Shown here: positions 17,900 to 26,150 of the stretch, piece after piece | Numbering within the stretch: the stretch's first letter is position 1 | Layout of the letters: the number at the start of each line of letters is the position of its first letter | DNA from: Maricaulis virginensis | GTDB lineage: Bacteria; Pseudomonadota; Alphaproteobacteria; Caulobacterales; Maricaulaceae | NCBI RefSeq assembly: GCF_027922185.1 | Contig: NZ_BSFE01000006.1 | Span: forward strand, 140,323 to 204,322 | Reading direction: 5' to 3' | DNA: 64,000 nucleotides | Notes under the pieces: generated by a model | Database searches by the model: none | Told to the model about the DNA's origin: nothing | Seen by the model: only the letters and a program-made list of their open reading frames with translations | Program-made: the position numbers and the translations under genes

Positions 17900-18568
17900 A
17901 TGATTGCTCTGCTTTTCTCCCTCGCCCTGCTGCAGCAGGACCCCGCGGCCGACGCTCCCGCCGAGGCCGTGCAAACGCCGGTTTCCGAAGAAACCGGCGC
18001 GGCGCCGCAGGCCAGTCTCGACCGCGAGGCGGCGCTGGCCGACATCAATGCCTATCTCAACGGTATCGGGACCCTGCGTGCCGATTTCGTGCAGGTCGCA
18101 CCGGACGGCTCAGCGGCGACCGGCGAACTGGCCATGTCGCGTCCCGGCCGCCTGCGCTTCGAGTATGACGAGCCGACGCCGATCCGCATCATTGCCGACG
18201 GCACCACGGTCGCGATCGAGGACAGCGCCCTGGAGACGGTCGATCGCGGCCCGTTGCGCTCGACGCCGCTCTGGTGGCTGCTGAAAGAGGATATCGATAT
18301 CGCCCGTGACGCCGAACTGGTGGGCATGGAGAGCGAGTTCGGCTTTCTCTATGTCACGCTGCGCGACCCCGGCGAGGAAATGCCGGGCGAGATCATGTTC
18401 GTCTTTGCCGAGCCCAGCTATGAGCTGCGCGAATGGTTCGTCACCGACGCGATGGGCGAGATCACCCGGGTCAGCCTGAACAATGTCGAGACGGGCATGC
18501 GGCTGAACCCGCGCCTGTTTGTCATTCCGGAGGCGGAAGACCGCCGGGATTCGCGCCGCAACCGGTAA
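17900..18568 (+). CDS. lolA: Outer-membrane lipoprotein carrier protein LolA-like
   Basis: A 222-residue periplasmic protein. The signal peptide is short (MIALLFSLALLQQ). The LolA core begins at about residue 45 with ADINAYLNGIGTLRADFVQVAP and continues with GELAMSRPGRLRFEYDEPTP, the standard alphaproteobacterial LolA signature, and IIADGTTVAIED. It carries lipoproteins from LolCDE to the outer membrane. A 17-codon open frame (17850-17903) ends in an ATGA overlap with this start and could couple translation. Confidence 0.88.
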   Translation: MIALLFSLALLQQDPAADAPAEAVQTPVSEETGAAPQASLDREAALADINAYLNGIGTLRADFVQVAPDGSAATGELAMSRPGRLRFEYDEPTPIRIIADGTTVAIEDSALETVDRGPLRSTPLWWLLKEDIDIARDAELVGMESEFGFLYVTLRDPGEEMPGEIMFVFAEPSYELREWFVTDAMGEITRVSLNNVETGMRLNPRLFVIPEAEDRRDSRRNR

Positions 18569-18639
18569 AATGGTTGATGTTTTTCTGCCACAGGCAAATC
18601 CTTTCTCATTTTTTATTTGCAGAAATCCGGACGATGTGG

Positions 18640-18806
18640 CGTTATTGATACGCTGACTGAGAGGCAAAGGATCGGCGTCGTCCCCCCGCTTGCAGATCCG
18701 TTCTCGGTCGCGCCGGACTGATCCCCTCCCGGCGCTGCGCTGTAAAAAGACATGCGCACGGCTTGGCGCCCGGTCTCTCCCCCCTCGAGACCGGGCGCCT
18801 TTCGTT
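18640..18806 (+). ncRNA. Possible small RNA between lolA and the downstream gene
   Basis: The gap between lolA and the next gene (18569-18884, 316 bp) contains no supported reading frame. It ends in a strong terminator-like hairpin (18765-18799) that sits 86 bp before the next start codon, too far downstream of lolA to be a simple 3' end. The stretch before it is rich in self-complementary words, such as GGATC at 18669 with GATCC near 18695. I propose a short RNA of roughly 120-170 nt. A 6S-like RNA is one option but I could not establish that. Confidence 0.3.
18765..18802 (+). terminator. Terminator-like hairpin upstream of the 18885 gene
   Basis: A perfect 13-bp stem (18765-18777 with 18787-18799) with a 9-base pyrimidine-rich loop, followed by TTTCGTTT. 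It can end a transcript coming from lolA or from a separate small RNA. Confidence 0.65.
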
Positions 18807-18884
18807 TCAGCTTCCGTCATTCGCGATCCGGTGCGGCACACCTTCCCCCTGTCAAAGACAGGCCCGGATCGCTAAATACGTCAC

Positions 18885-19493
18885 ATGCACTTCCACGACG
18901 AAGACGAAGGCGCCGACATCCCGCGCCTGCTCGAAGAAATTCCGCTGCTCTACAAGGCCCGGGCCTTTGCCGAGAGCCTCAACGCCAACACCTGGTTCTC
19001 CCGTCTTGGCGAGCCGCTGGACGCGCGCGAGCGCGACCTGGCACGAACCTATCTGGACGGGCTGGGCTTTCCCGAAGCCGAACCGGCCCTCTTGTCGGAC
19101 TGGGACGAGGCTGCCGGCGCGGCCGAAACCCAGGACCGCGACCCCATGGGCTGGGAAGCCGAGGAGATGCTGCGCACCGGCCTGGTGTCCCGCGTCCTCG
19201 AACGGCTGGACGAGGAAGCGGTCCATGCCGCCCTCACCCTGGTGGCCCAGAAGACCGGCGATACGGCGCGTGATGCGGTCGAGGAGGCCGCGGCACTGGC
19301 GGATGTCGAGGATATAGGACTGGTGCATGCGGCGGCCGGCGCCCTGGCGCAGGCGGCCAATGGCGCCGTTCTGGTGGTGCTCGCCGAGGCCGAGGATGAC
19401 GATCCGCCCCATCCCTTCCTCGCACGCTGGCGCCTGTTTGCGCGCGGCCGCTGGCCGGTGGGCCTGGCCGGCGCCACCTACAATATTCTCTGA
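18885..19493 (+). CDS. Conserved hypothetical protein
   Basis: A 202-residue acidic protein without a signal peptide or membrane segment. It begins MHFHDEDEGADIP and is rich in Ala, Glu and Asp, with mainly helical character. It carries no motif I recognise. The start is the first ATG after the terminator hairpin. It ends 36 bp upstream of xthA on the same strand, so the two are probably co-transcribed. No function is proposed. Confidence 0.6.
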   Translation: MHFHDEDEGADIPRLLEEIPLLYKARAFAESLNANTWFSRLGEPLDARERDLARTYLDGLGFPEAEPALLSDWDEAAGAAETQDRDPMGWEAEEMLRTGLVSRVLERLDEEAVHAALTLVAQKTGDTARDAVEEAAALADVEDIGLVHAAAGALAQAANGAVLVVLAEAEDDDPPHPFLARWRLFARGRWPVGLAGATYNIL

Positions 19494-19529
19494 CCGCCCC
19501 TCGGCCGATCACCCGCACAAGGACTGCCC

Positions 19530-20342
19530 ATGACCGCCTTCACGCTCGCCAGCTGGAACATCAACTCCGTGCGCCTGCGCGCGCCGCTCGTGGCCGACTG
19601 GGTCAGCCAGGCCGATCCGGATGTGCTGTGCCTGCAGGAGATCAAGTGCCAGAACGAGCAATTCCCGGAAGAGGCCTTCCGCGAAATGGGGTTCCGGCAC
19701 TTCCACGTGCGCGGCCAGAAGGGCATGCACGGCGTGGCGATCGCCTCGAAATTCCCGCTGGAGGATCTGGGCGACGAGGATCTGTGTCCCAGGGCCGAAG
19801 CCCGGCACCAGCGTGTGATGGTGGAAGGCATCGAGCTGCACAATTTCTACATCCCGGCCGGCGGCGACGAGCCGGACCCGGCGATCAATCCGCGCTTTGC
19901 CCACAAGCTGGGCTTCCTCGACCGCATCGAAGCCTATTTCAAGGCGCGCGCGGCCGAGAACCCGCCGCTGGTGCTGGTCGGCGATTTCAACATTGCGCCC
20001 TATGAGCACGATGTCTGGTCACACAAGCAATTGCTGAAAGTCGTATCCCACACGCCGGTCGAGACCGAGGCGCTGGAGCGCATCCGCCAGGCCGGCGATT
20101 TCGCCGATGTGGCGCGCGAGCTGATCCCGATGGACGAGAAGGTCTATTCCTGGTGGAGCTACCGCGCCCGGGACTGGAAGAAGGCCAATCGCGGCCGCCG
20201 TCTCGACCATATCTGGGCCGCCCCCGCCGTGCGCGAGCGCGCCCTGGCCGGCGGACGGGACGCCTTCAGGATCTGGGAAGATGTGCGCGGCTGGGAGAAG
20301 CCCTCGGATCACGCGCCGGTGGTGCTGCGGATCGGCGGCTGA
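19530..20342 (+). CDS. xthA: Exodeoxyribonuclease III
   Basis: A 270-residue AP endonuclease/3'-5' exonuclease of base-excision repair. Signature residues of the exonuclease-endonuclease-phosphatase fold are present: Asn in SWNINSVR, Glu in CLQEIKCQ, Tyr/Asp in the middle, the catalytic pair in GDFNIAP, and the final SDHAPV. Length is usual. An AAGGA site lies upstream. The order lolA, xthA, response regulator is like Caulobacter. Confidence 0.95.
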   Translation: MTAFTLASWNINSVRLRAPLVADWVSQADPDVLCLQEIKCQNEQFPEEAFREMGFRHFHVRGQKGMHGVAIASKFPLEDLGDEDLCPRAEARHQRVMVEGIELHNFYIPAGGDEPDPAINPRFAHKLGFLDRIEAYFKARAAENPPLVLVGDFNIAPYEHDVWSHKQLLKVVSHTPVETEALERIRQAGDFADVARELIPMDEKVYSWWSYRARDWKKANRGRRLDHIWAAPAVRERALAGGRDAFRIWEDVRGWEKPSDHAPVVLRIGG

Positions 20343-20415
20343 CCGGCGAATTCTACCCAATCTCTTGTAATCGGGCCGTTTTCCGACGCATCCTGTGCGC
20401 CGGGGGGACGGGTTG

Positions 20416-20703
20416 ATGCGAATTTTCCTGACAGCATTCGCGACATGTGTCCTGGCGGCCGGCGATCCGCTGATCGGGCAGAGCTATGCCAGCCTGGTCC
20501 GGACCCGGCATGCGGGTCTGCATCTGGTCGGCTGGCTGCCGGTGACCCAGCGCGACACGCTGCGCAACCGCAAGGGCGATTTCGATTTCCATTTCCGCAC
20601 CTGCTATAATGACAAGATCGAGCAGGACACGCTGCAGCAGGGCGACCTGCTGGTCTTCACAGCCTGTTTCGGGATCTGGGAAGGCGGAACGGGCGAGCCC
20701 TGA
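20416..20703 (+). CDS. Small exported protein of unknown function
   Basis: A 95-residue protein with an N-terminal signal-like segment (MRIFLTAFATCVLAAG). The mature part holds two Cys (RTCYND and FTACFG) that could form a disulfide. It is convergent with the response regulator gene, with 16 bp between the stops. A GTG seven codons upstream is an alternative start but would spoil the signal peptide. I do not recognise the family. Confidence 0.5.
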   Translation: MRIFLTAFATCVLAAGDPLIGQSYASLVRTRHAGLHLVGWLPVTQRDTLRNRKGDFDFHFRTCYNDKIEQDTLQQGDLLVFTACFGIWEGGTGEP

Positions 20704-20719
20704 GACAGACCGCCCTGCC

Positions 20720-21406
20720 TCAGCCCTGCAGCCGGTATCCGCCGCTTTCCGTCACCAGGAGCCGGGCATGGGCCGGATCGGGCTCGATTTTCTGTCTTAG
20801 CCGGTAGACATGGGTTTCCAGCGTGTGCGTCGTCACGGCCGGATTATAGCCCCACACCTCGTGCAACAGCTCGTCGCGCGGCACCGGCTTGCCGCCGGCG
20901 CGGTAGAGGTATTTGAGGATATTGGTCTCTTTTTCCGTCAGCCGGATCTTTTTCTCGTCGGCGGTCAGCAACAGCTTCATCGCCGGCCGGAACTCGTACG
21001 GCCCGATCCGGAAAACCGCGTCCTCGCTCTGCTCGTGGCTGCGCAGATGGGCGCGCACGCGGGCCAGCAGGACCGAGAATTTGAACGGCTTGGTGACATA
21101 GTCATTGGCGCCGGATTCCAGACCGAGGATCTGGTCGGCATCGGTGTCCTGGGCGGTCAGCATGACGACCGGTGCGGACACCCCGTTCTTGCGCATCAGG
21201 CGGCAGGCCTCGCGGCCGTCCATGTCCGGCAGTTCGACATCCAGCAGGACCAGATCGGCGCGTTCGGCCTTGGCCGTCGCCATGCCTTCGCCGGCCGTGC
21301 CGGCGCTGAGCGTGCGGAATTCCTCGTGAAGCGCGAATTGTTCGACCAGCGCCTCGCGCAGATCCTCGTCATCGTCCACGATCAGAATCGTTTTCTGTGC
21401 GCTCAT
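20720..21406 (-). CDS. cenR: OmpR-family response regulator, CenR-like
   Basis: A 228-residue regulator with a receiver domain (about 1-120; phospho-acceptor Asp in LVLLDVELPDMDG, acidic pocket IVDDDEDLR, Lys in YVTKPFKF) and a winged-helix DNA-binding domain (LTEKETNILKYLYRAGG, then HTLETHVYRLRQKIE). The wording SEDAVFRIGPYEFRPAMKLLL matches CenR-type regulators, which control envelope genes and are essential in Caulobacter. The start at 21406 drops an upstream extension without homology. No histidine kinase is nearby, as expected for CenR. Confidence 0.8.
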   Translation of the reverse strand: MSAQKTILIVDDDEDLREALVEQFALHEEFRTLSAGTAGEGMATAKAERADLVLLDVELPDMDGREACRLMRKNGVSAPVVMLTAQDTDADQILGLESGANDYVTKPFKFSVLLARVRAHLRSHEQSEDAVFRIGPYEFRPAMKLLLTADEKKIRLTEKETNILKYLYRAGGKPVPRDELLHEVWGYNPAVTTHTLETHVYRLRQKIEPDPAHARLLVTESGGYRLQG

Positions 21407-21662
21407 GATGCGATCATGCCCTTTTCCGGCCGCAAGGCAAATTCTGCCCACCGGCAGGATGTGCCCGGCAATATCTGCTTAAGCATAGCGAAGTGTCCCG
21501 TATTTCCATCACGAATTCTGGTACCGAAATTGCTTGGTTAGCGCCGAGTCCGCAGGCCGGACACCCATCCGTGGTGGGGGAGGCGAAGCGGATGCCTGTG
21601 CCATTTCCGGCACAAGAGCATCCCTCGCCGACCACCGCTTTTTTTTCATCTATGCTGGCGTC

Positions 21663-22163
21663 ATGGATTGGCAAGTCTCACGAACCGGGCAGATCGACCT
21701 CGGCGGGCGCACCGTACGCGCGGCGCTGGGAAAAGGCGGCATCACGGACGCGTCAGACAAGCGTGAGGGCGATGGTGCCACGCCGCTGGGCCGCTATGCG
21801 CTGCGCCGTGTGATGTACCGGGCCGACCGGGTGGATGCGCCTGACACCGCGCTGCCGGTGCGGGCGATCCGCCCCGATGACGGCTGGTGCGACGCGCCGG
21901 ACGACCCCGCCTACAACCGCCCCGTCCGCAAACCCTATCCCGCCTCGCACGAGGATCTGTGGCGCGAGGACGGGCTCTACGACATCATTCTCGTGCTCGG
22001 TCATAATGACGATCCGCCCGTGCCCGGAGCCGGCTCGGCGATCTTCCTGCACTGCAAGCGCGGCGATTACGAGCCCACGCTGGGCTGTGTCGCGCTGGAT
22101 CCCGACGATGTGCGCGCCCTGCTGGCGCAGGCGAAACCCGGCGACACGCTGACGATCAGCTAG
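21663..22163 (+). CDS. L,D-transpeptidase (YkuD domain) family protein
   Basis: A 166-residue protein with the YkuD fold. The catalytic signature is HCKRGDYEPTLGCVALD, with Cys at about residue 145 and the preceding His (IFLHC). It also has the upstream GATPLGRYALR core. No signal peptide is seen, which is usual for the short alphaproteobacterial group. The family crosslinks peptidoglycan or attaches proteins to it, but cytosolic-looking members are unproven. It begins 256 bp from the divergent CenR-like gene. Confidence 0.8.
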   Translation: MDWQVSRTGQIDLGGRTVRAALGKGGITDASDKREGDGATPLGRYALRRVMYRADRVDAPDTALPVRAIRPDDGWCDAPDDPAYNRPVRKPYPASHEDLWREDGLYDIILVLGHNDDPPVPGAGSAIFLHCKRGDYEPTLGCVALDPDDVRALLAQAKPGDTLTIS

Positions 22164-22264
22164 CATTTTCAGCGAAAGTGGGAACCGGTTTTGCGGTTCG
22201 AAAATGCGACCACTGAAGAAACCGGAGCCATTTCATCGGCCTTGATTGCGATGGAATGGCTCTA
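22163..22264. repeat. Alphaproteobacterial palindromic intergenic repeat (two hairpins)
   Basis: The first part (22163-22207) has arms GCATTTTC and GAAAATGC with an inner GGAACCGG core, a form seen often between genes in alphaproteobacteria. The second part (22225-22262) is a 13-bp stem with arms around GAGCCATTTCATC and GATGGAATGGCTC. Both lie between the convergent L,D-transpeptidase and yggS genes and overlap their ends. It may act as a bidirectional terminator, but no T run follows. Confidence 0.6.
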
Positions 22265-22939
22265 GGTGTCCCGATCTCCGAAGAAGGCCGTGCCGACACG
22301 TACAGACGTGGCGCCCAGCGCGACGGCTGTCTCGAAATCGCCGCTCATGCCCATGGAAAGCCGCGCCACCCCGTTCTCGCGGGCGAGCTTGCCGAGCAGG
22401 GCAAAGTGGAGACCGGCCGGCTCCTCGACCGGCGGGATGCACATCAGACCCTCGATCTCGAAGCCGTACACCTGCCGCATCCGCGCCAGGAAATCCGGCA
22501 GCTCCGCCGGAGCGACGCCGGCCTTCTGGTCCTCCTCGCCGGTATTGACCTGCACATAGAGCCGCGGCGTGCGCCCCTGCGCATCCATCGCCTTGCGCAA
22601 CGCGCCAGCCAGCTTGTCGCGGTCGAGCGTCTCGATCACATCGAACAGGGCAACGGCGTCTTCGGCCTTGTTGGACTGCAGCGGGCCGATCAGGCGCAGT
22701 TCGAGATCGGGATGCCCGGCGCGGCGGGCGGACCAGTGGGCCTGGGCCTCCTGCACGCGGTTCTCGCCGAACACGCGCTGGCCCGCCGCGAGCGCGGCAT
22801 CCAGCCGCTCTTCGCTCTGGCGTTTCGATACGGCCACCAGGGTGATATCACCCGGATCTCGCCCCGCCGCACCGGCTGCGGCGGCGATCGTGTCGAGAAG
22901 GGCCTGACGGTTTGCGGAGATTGCAAAAGTGTCGCTCAT
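22262..22939 (-). CDS. YggS-type pyridoxal phosphate homeostasis protein
   Basis: A 225-residue PLP-binding protein of the YggS/PROSC family. The PLP lysine is in LVAVSKRQSE (about residue 36). Other family words are FGENRVQEAQ, ELRLIGPLQSNK, VQVNTGEE and GLMCIPP, plus the C-terminal LSMGMSGDFETAVALGATSVRVG. The ATG at 22939 overlaps the promoter and start region of the divergent ThiE-like gene, whose start is at 22941. Confidence 0.93.
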   Translation of the reverse strand: MSDTFAISANRQALLDTIAAAAGAAGRDPGDITLVAVSKRQSEERLDAALAAGQRVFGENRVQEAQAHWSARRAGHPDLELRLIGPLQSNKAEDAVALFDVIETLDRDKLAGALRKAMDAQGRTPRLYVQVNTGEEDQKAGVAPAELPDFLARMRQVYGFEIEGLMCIPPVEEPAGLHFALLGKLARENGVARLSMGMSGDFETAVALGATSVRVGTAFFGDRDT

Positions 22940-22940
22940 G

Positions 22941-23573
22941 ATGCCGCCATATGACGCCCCGGCGGGCTTGGCAAGACAGGCGCTTGCGGTGCAGGGCGCA
23001 CGCGGGGCCGGTCTGCCGGCGCTGCTGGCACTGACCGATCCGGCCCGCACGCCGGACCCGGAAGCGTTCGCCGCTGCGGTCCCGGGCGGCAGCGCGGTGA
23101 TCTACCGGCATTTCGGCGTGCCGGACCGGCTTGAGGTCGCGAAGCGGCTGGCTGCGATCTGCCGCGAGCGGGACAATTGGCTGCTGGTTTCCGGAGATCC
23201 GGATCTGGCCCGGCGGGCCGGGGCGGATGGCGTGCACTGGCCGGAACGGCAGATCGCCGAGGCCGCCGCCTGCCGGGCCCGCGGCGATGCAGGCATTTAC
23301 ACAGCCGCCGCCCATTCCTGGCGGGCGCTGACCCGGGCGAGCGCCGCCGGTGTCGATGCAGCCCTGCTGTCGGCGGTGTTTCCCAGCCAGAGCCCCAGCG
23401 CCGGGCGGCCTTTGGGGTGCTGGTCCGCAAGTGCCATGGCCCGGGCAGCAGATCTGCCGGTCTATGCGCTGGGCGGCGTCAATGAGCGCACGGCGAAACG
23501 GCTGACAGGTCTCGGGTTTTCAGGAATAGCGTGTGTCGGCGCGATCAGAAGCGCAGGGCCGACTCGAACTTGA
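22941..23573 (+). CDS. Thiamine phosphate synthase (ThiE/TenI)-like protein
   Basis: A protein of about 210 residues with a TIM-barrel of the ThiE/TenI type. Visible parts are LLALTDPAR at the start, WLLVSGDPDLARRAGADGVHWPE, the middle AAHSWRALTRASAAGVDAALLS and the phosphate-binding YALGGVNERTAKRL. The true ThiE residues are only partly present, so it may be a TenI-like or unrelated barrel. Starts at 22938 or 22941 are possible, only bases from the divergent yggS start. Its end overlaps the convergent NtrZ-like gene by 29 bp. Confidence 0.75.
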   Translation: MPPYDAPAGLARQALAVQGARGAGLPALLALTDPARTPDPEAFAAAVPGGSAVIYRHFGVPDRLEVAKRLAAICRERDNWLLVSGDPDLARRAGADGVHWPERQIAEAAACRARGDAGIYTAAAHSWRALTRASAAGVDAALLSAVFPSQSPSAGRPLGCWSASAMARAADLPVYALGGVNERTAKRLTGLGFSGIACVGAIRSAGPTRT

Positions 23574-24012
23574 TTTCCGGTTCGCGGCGATCCTGGCGGT
23601 TCTCGCGAAGTGTGAAATATTCGCTGTCCGGCGCGGCAAAGCGCACCTGGCCGCCCAGGCGGAAGCGTTCGCCGAGATTGACGAAGGCGCCGGCGCTGAC
23701 GTCTTCCATCTCGAAGCGCGTGTCGGAATGGTCTTCCACGCCCAGCGTGATGCCCCAGCGGCCGCCGGCGGATTCCCAGTCGAACGTGTCGGGTTCTTCC
23801 AGGCCCGGATGGGCGGCTTCATTCATGGACAGGGTGAAGGCCTCATACCACGGCGTCTCGGCCCCGGACGCAGCCGGAGCCGGCGTCGCGACGGCAGCAG
23901 CGGTATCGTCCTGGGCGAAAGCCGCAGGCGCACACAGGCACAGGGCCGCAGCCGTTACAACTGCAGGCGCCGTCTTGCCAATGATGTCAAACGGATAGCT
24001 CCGCCCGCTCAT
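23545..24012 (-). CDS. ntrZ: NtrZ-family periplasmic regulatory protein
   Basis: A 155-residue protein with a signal peptide (residues about 15-34, ending PAAFAQ). The C-terminal half has the NtrZ pattern: GRWGITLGVED, VSAGAFVNLGERFRLGGQVRFA and the C-terminal FESALRF. In Caulobacter, NtrZ is a periplasmic protein that restrains the NtrY kinase and so affects nitrogen and envelope responses. No ntrX or ntrY genes are in the window. It lies on the same strand as the porin gene, 104 bp downstream. The family call is from sequence pattern memory and should be checked. Confidence 0.6.
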   Translation of the reverse strand: MSGRSYPFDIIGKTAPAVVTAAALCLCAPAAFAQDDTAAAVATPAPAASGAETPWYEAFTLSMNEAAHPGLEEPDTFDWESAGGRWGITLGVEDHSDTRFEMEDVSAGAFVNLGERFRLGGQVRFAAPDSEYFTLRENRQDRREPEIKFESALRF

Positions 24013-24116
24013 TGCACTCTCCCTCACACAGCTTTCGTTCTACCGTATCGAAGCTGTGCGTCCCAAGAAGATTCTGCGGCGCTTACAACAGTTTCACGCC
24101 GCCTGTGGCGGATTTG

Positions 24117-25358
24117 TCAAAATTGCCAGCCGAGTTCAAGAAATCCGACGGTGTCCCCGGACCGGACCTGCGTGCGTCCACCCGGCGTGAGCACCGGATC
24201 CCACCGCCTTGCATTACGCAGTCCGACGCCGGCAAGCCAGCGCTCGCCGATCAGGCGCGATCCGCCCACTTGCCAGCTGGTGCCGTCGACATGAACCGCG
24301 TCGTCGGAAAAGCCCGCATATTCCAGCGTGAACAGCCAGGGCCCGGCCTCATACCCGGCCGAGGCCGACCAGGCCTGATACCCCCGGTCGCCGGCGAGAC
24401 CGTTATCGCTCACCAGACCGCGCAGCCCCGCCGACCAGTCGCCAAGGCGCCAGGACAGGCCCGCATCCCAGGCGAGGAGACGTTCGAAGCCCGGCCGGCC
24501 GGTGGCGTCGGCGCCGCTGGCGATACCGAAGGAGGCCTCGATCTCGTGATCGCCGCGGCGGATCGCATAGATCAGGCCCAGCTCGGCCACGTCGTCGAAG
24601 ACCGGGCTGACCAGACCGGCCGGTCCGTATTCGCGATGGCAGACATCGACGCCGCAATCGCGCACGGCCGGGGTCCAGGAGGCCGAGGCCCGCAAGGTTC
24701 CGATCGTGCTTTCCTGTCCGAGGGCAACGGAGCGGAACAGGATTTTCGGCGACCAGCCGGATGCGAGGTTGGCCGTGCGTGCGCCCGACAAGCGGTCGGT
24801 GGCGACCCGGCCGCCATCGGCGCGGCTGAGACGGAAGGCCGCCGGACCGCCGGCCGTGTCCAGCTGGGCAGCGCCCGGTCCGTAGCCGAAGCGCAGCTCG
24901 CCCCAGCCCGTGTCATAATAAAGATAGGCCTCTTCCAGAGCCGTGCGGGTGGCGTCGCCCACCGGTGCGCCACTGCTGCGATAGCCGCTCGCCGGGCTCA
25001 CCCCCGTGGCACAATCGCCGCGCCCGGCCGGACAATCGCCCGCCAGCCCGCCCCATCCCCGGCGGCCGCTGTCGCGCTCGATCCGCCCGCCGGCGACCAG
25101 GCCATAGCGGCGGCCGGCATCGGTGAAGCCTTCAACGGTCAGGGCGGTATCGATGTCGAACAGGGGCGTATCGGCGCTGTCGCCCGAGGCGAGTACCGTG
25201 CCGGCATCCAGCTGGAAACGCGTCTCGAACGCTGCGCCGAAGCCACTGTTTTCATTGGAAAATATGCCGGAGAACGAGTCCGTCTGGGGGAATGCCGGCG
25301 GGGCCGCAAGCGCTCCGGACAGAGCGGCGATCAAGGTCGCGCTGAGTGTCCGTACCAT
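24117..25358 (-). CDS. Gram-negative porin-like outer-membrane protein
   Basis: A 413-residue protein with a signal peptide (residues 1-24) and about sixteen alternating beta-strand segments. It ends in ELGWQF, the terminal Phe needed by the BAM complex. Patterns such as FGYGPGAAQLDT and SAGYEAGPWLFTLEYAGF are porin-like. Two Cys pairs (DCPAGRGDC and DCGVDVC) could form disulfides in loops. It belongs to the porin superfamily, but pore specificity cannot be told. The gene is divergent from the DUF3576 gene, with 264 bp between starts. Confidence 0.8.
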   Translation of the reverse strand: MVRTLSATLIAALSGALAAPPAFPQTDSFSGIFSNENSGFGAAFETRFQLDAGTVLASGDSADTPLFDIDTALTVEGFTDAGRRYGLVAGGRIERDSGRRGWGGLAGDCPAGRGDCATGVSPASGYRSSGAPVGDATRTALEEAYLYYDTGWGELRFGYGPGAAQLDTAGGPAAFRLSRADGGRVATDRLSGARTANLASGWSPKILFRSVALGQESTIGTLRASASWTPAVRDCGVDVCHREYGPAGLVSPVFDDVAELGLIYAIRRGDHEIEASFGIASGADATGRPGFERLLAWDAGLSWRLGDWSAGLRGLVSDNGLAGDRGYQAWSASAGYEAGPWLFTLEYAGFSDDAVHVDGTSWQVGGSRLIGERWLAGVGLRNARRWDPVLTPGGRTQVRSGDTVGFLELGWQF

Positions 25359-25622
25359 GTCTCGCGGTCCCGCCGATCGGCCCCGTCCCCCCGGACGTCG
25401 CGCCCCTAGAGGAGGTCAGCACGCCCGTCCGGTCAAGCACCCCGGACGGTTTGCGGAAAACTTGGCACAAAGTTGTTGCGATCCTGCCACGCTCGCAGCG
25501 GGTGCCTTTCGGCGCTGGCGTGTCCCGTTTCGCATGTTATACAAATCGTCAAAGCAAGGAGCGCGTCCGCGTTCACGGTTCCCCGCGTGTTACCGCTGTC
25601 TGTTTCGAAGGAGTCTCGGCTT

Positions 25623-26123
25623 ATGTCCGACCGTCGGATTCTTGGAGTAGCCCTCTCCGCCGCCATTCTTGGCCTGTCGGCCTGTGCCTCGAACAATGCG
25701 GCCGAGCAATCCGCCGCGTCGGAGAGCCGGTCCGGCCTGCGTCTTCCGTCCCTGCCCAACCCGCTGGGTGGCGGCAATCGCCCGGTCGAGGTCGAGGGCA
25801 TCGGCGTCAACGGTTTCCTGTGGCGCGCCAGCCTGGACACCATCTCCTTCATGCCGCTGTCGGAAGTCGATCCGTTCGGCGGCGTCATCATCACGGACTG
25901 GTATGCCAATCCGCAGATGCCGACCGAGCGCTTCAAGCTGACGGTCTATATTCTCGATACACGCCTGCGTGCCGACGCGCTGGCCGTTAACGTCTTCCGC
26001 CAGGTTCGTGACGAACGCGGCGAGTGGACCGACGCGCAGTCCGGCGACGACACCGCCTACGAGATCGAGAATGCGATCCTGACCCGGGCCCGCCAGCTGC
26101 GTATTTCCCAGCTGGAAGGCTAG
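25623..26123 (+). CDS. DUF3576 lipoprotein
   Basis: A 166-residue lipoprotein. The lipobox is LSACAS with the acylated Cys at residue 21. The DUF3576 core runs from GIGVNGFLWRASLDTISFMP to the C-terminal ENAILTRARQLRISQLEG. The family is found next to leuS in most alphaproteobacteria, as here (27 bp upstream). GAAGGAG lies upstream of the ATG. It is presumed to act in the envelope, together with LptE two genes downstream; this is inference. Confidence 0.9.
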   Translation: MSDRRILGVALSAAILGLSACASNNAAEQSAASESRSGLRLPSLPNPLGGGNRPVEVEGIGVNGFLWRASLDTISFMPLSEVDPFGGVIITDWYANPQMPTERFKLTVYILDTRLRADALAVNVFRQVRDERGEWTDAQSGDDTAYEIENAILTRARQLRISQLEG

Positions 26124-26150
26124 TGACGCCATAACGGCCTCGCAGCGAGC

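Noticed and set aside
25462..25479. Sigma-54-like TTGGCAC..TTGC words before the DUF3576 gene
   Set aside because: The GG to GC spacing is two bases too long for a sigma-54 promoter.
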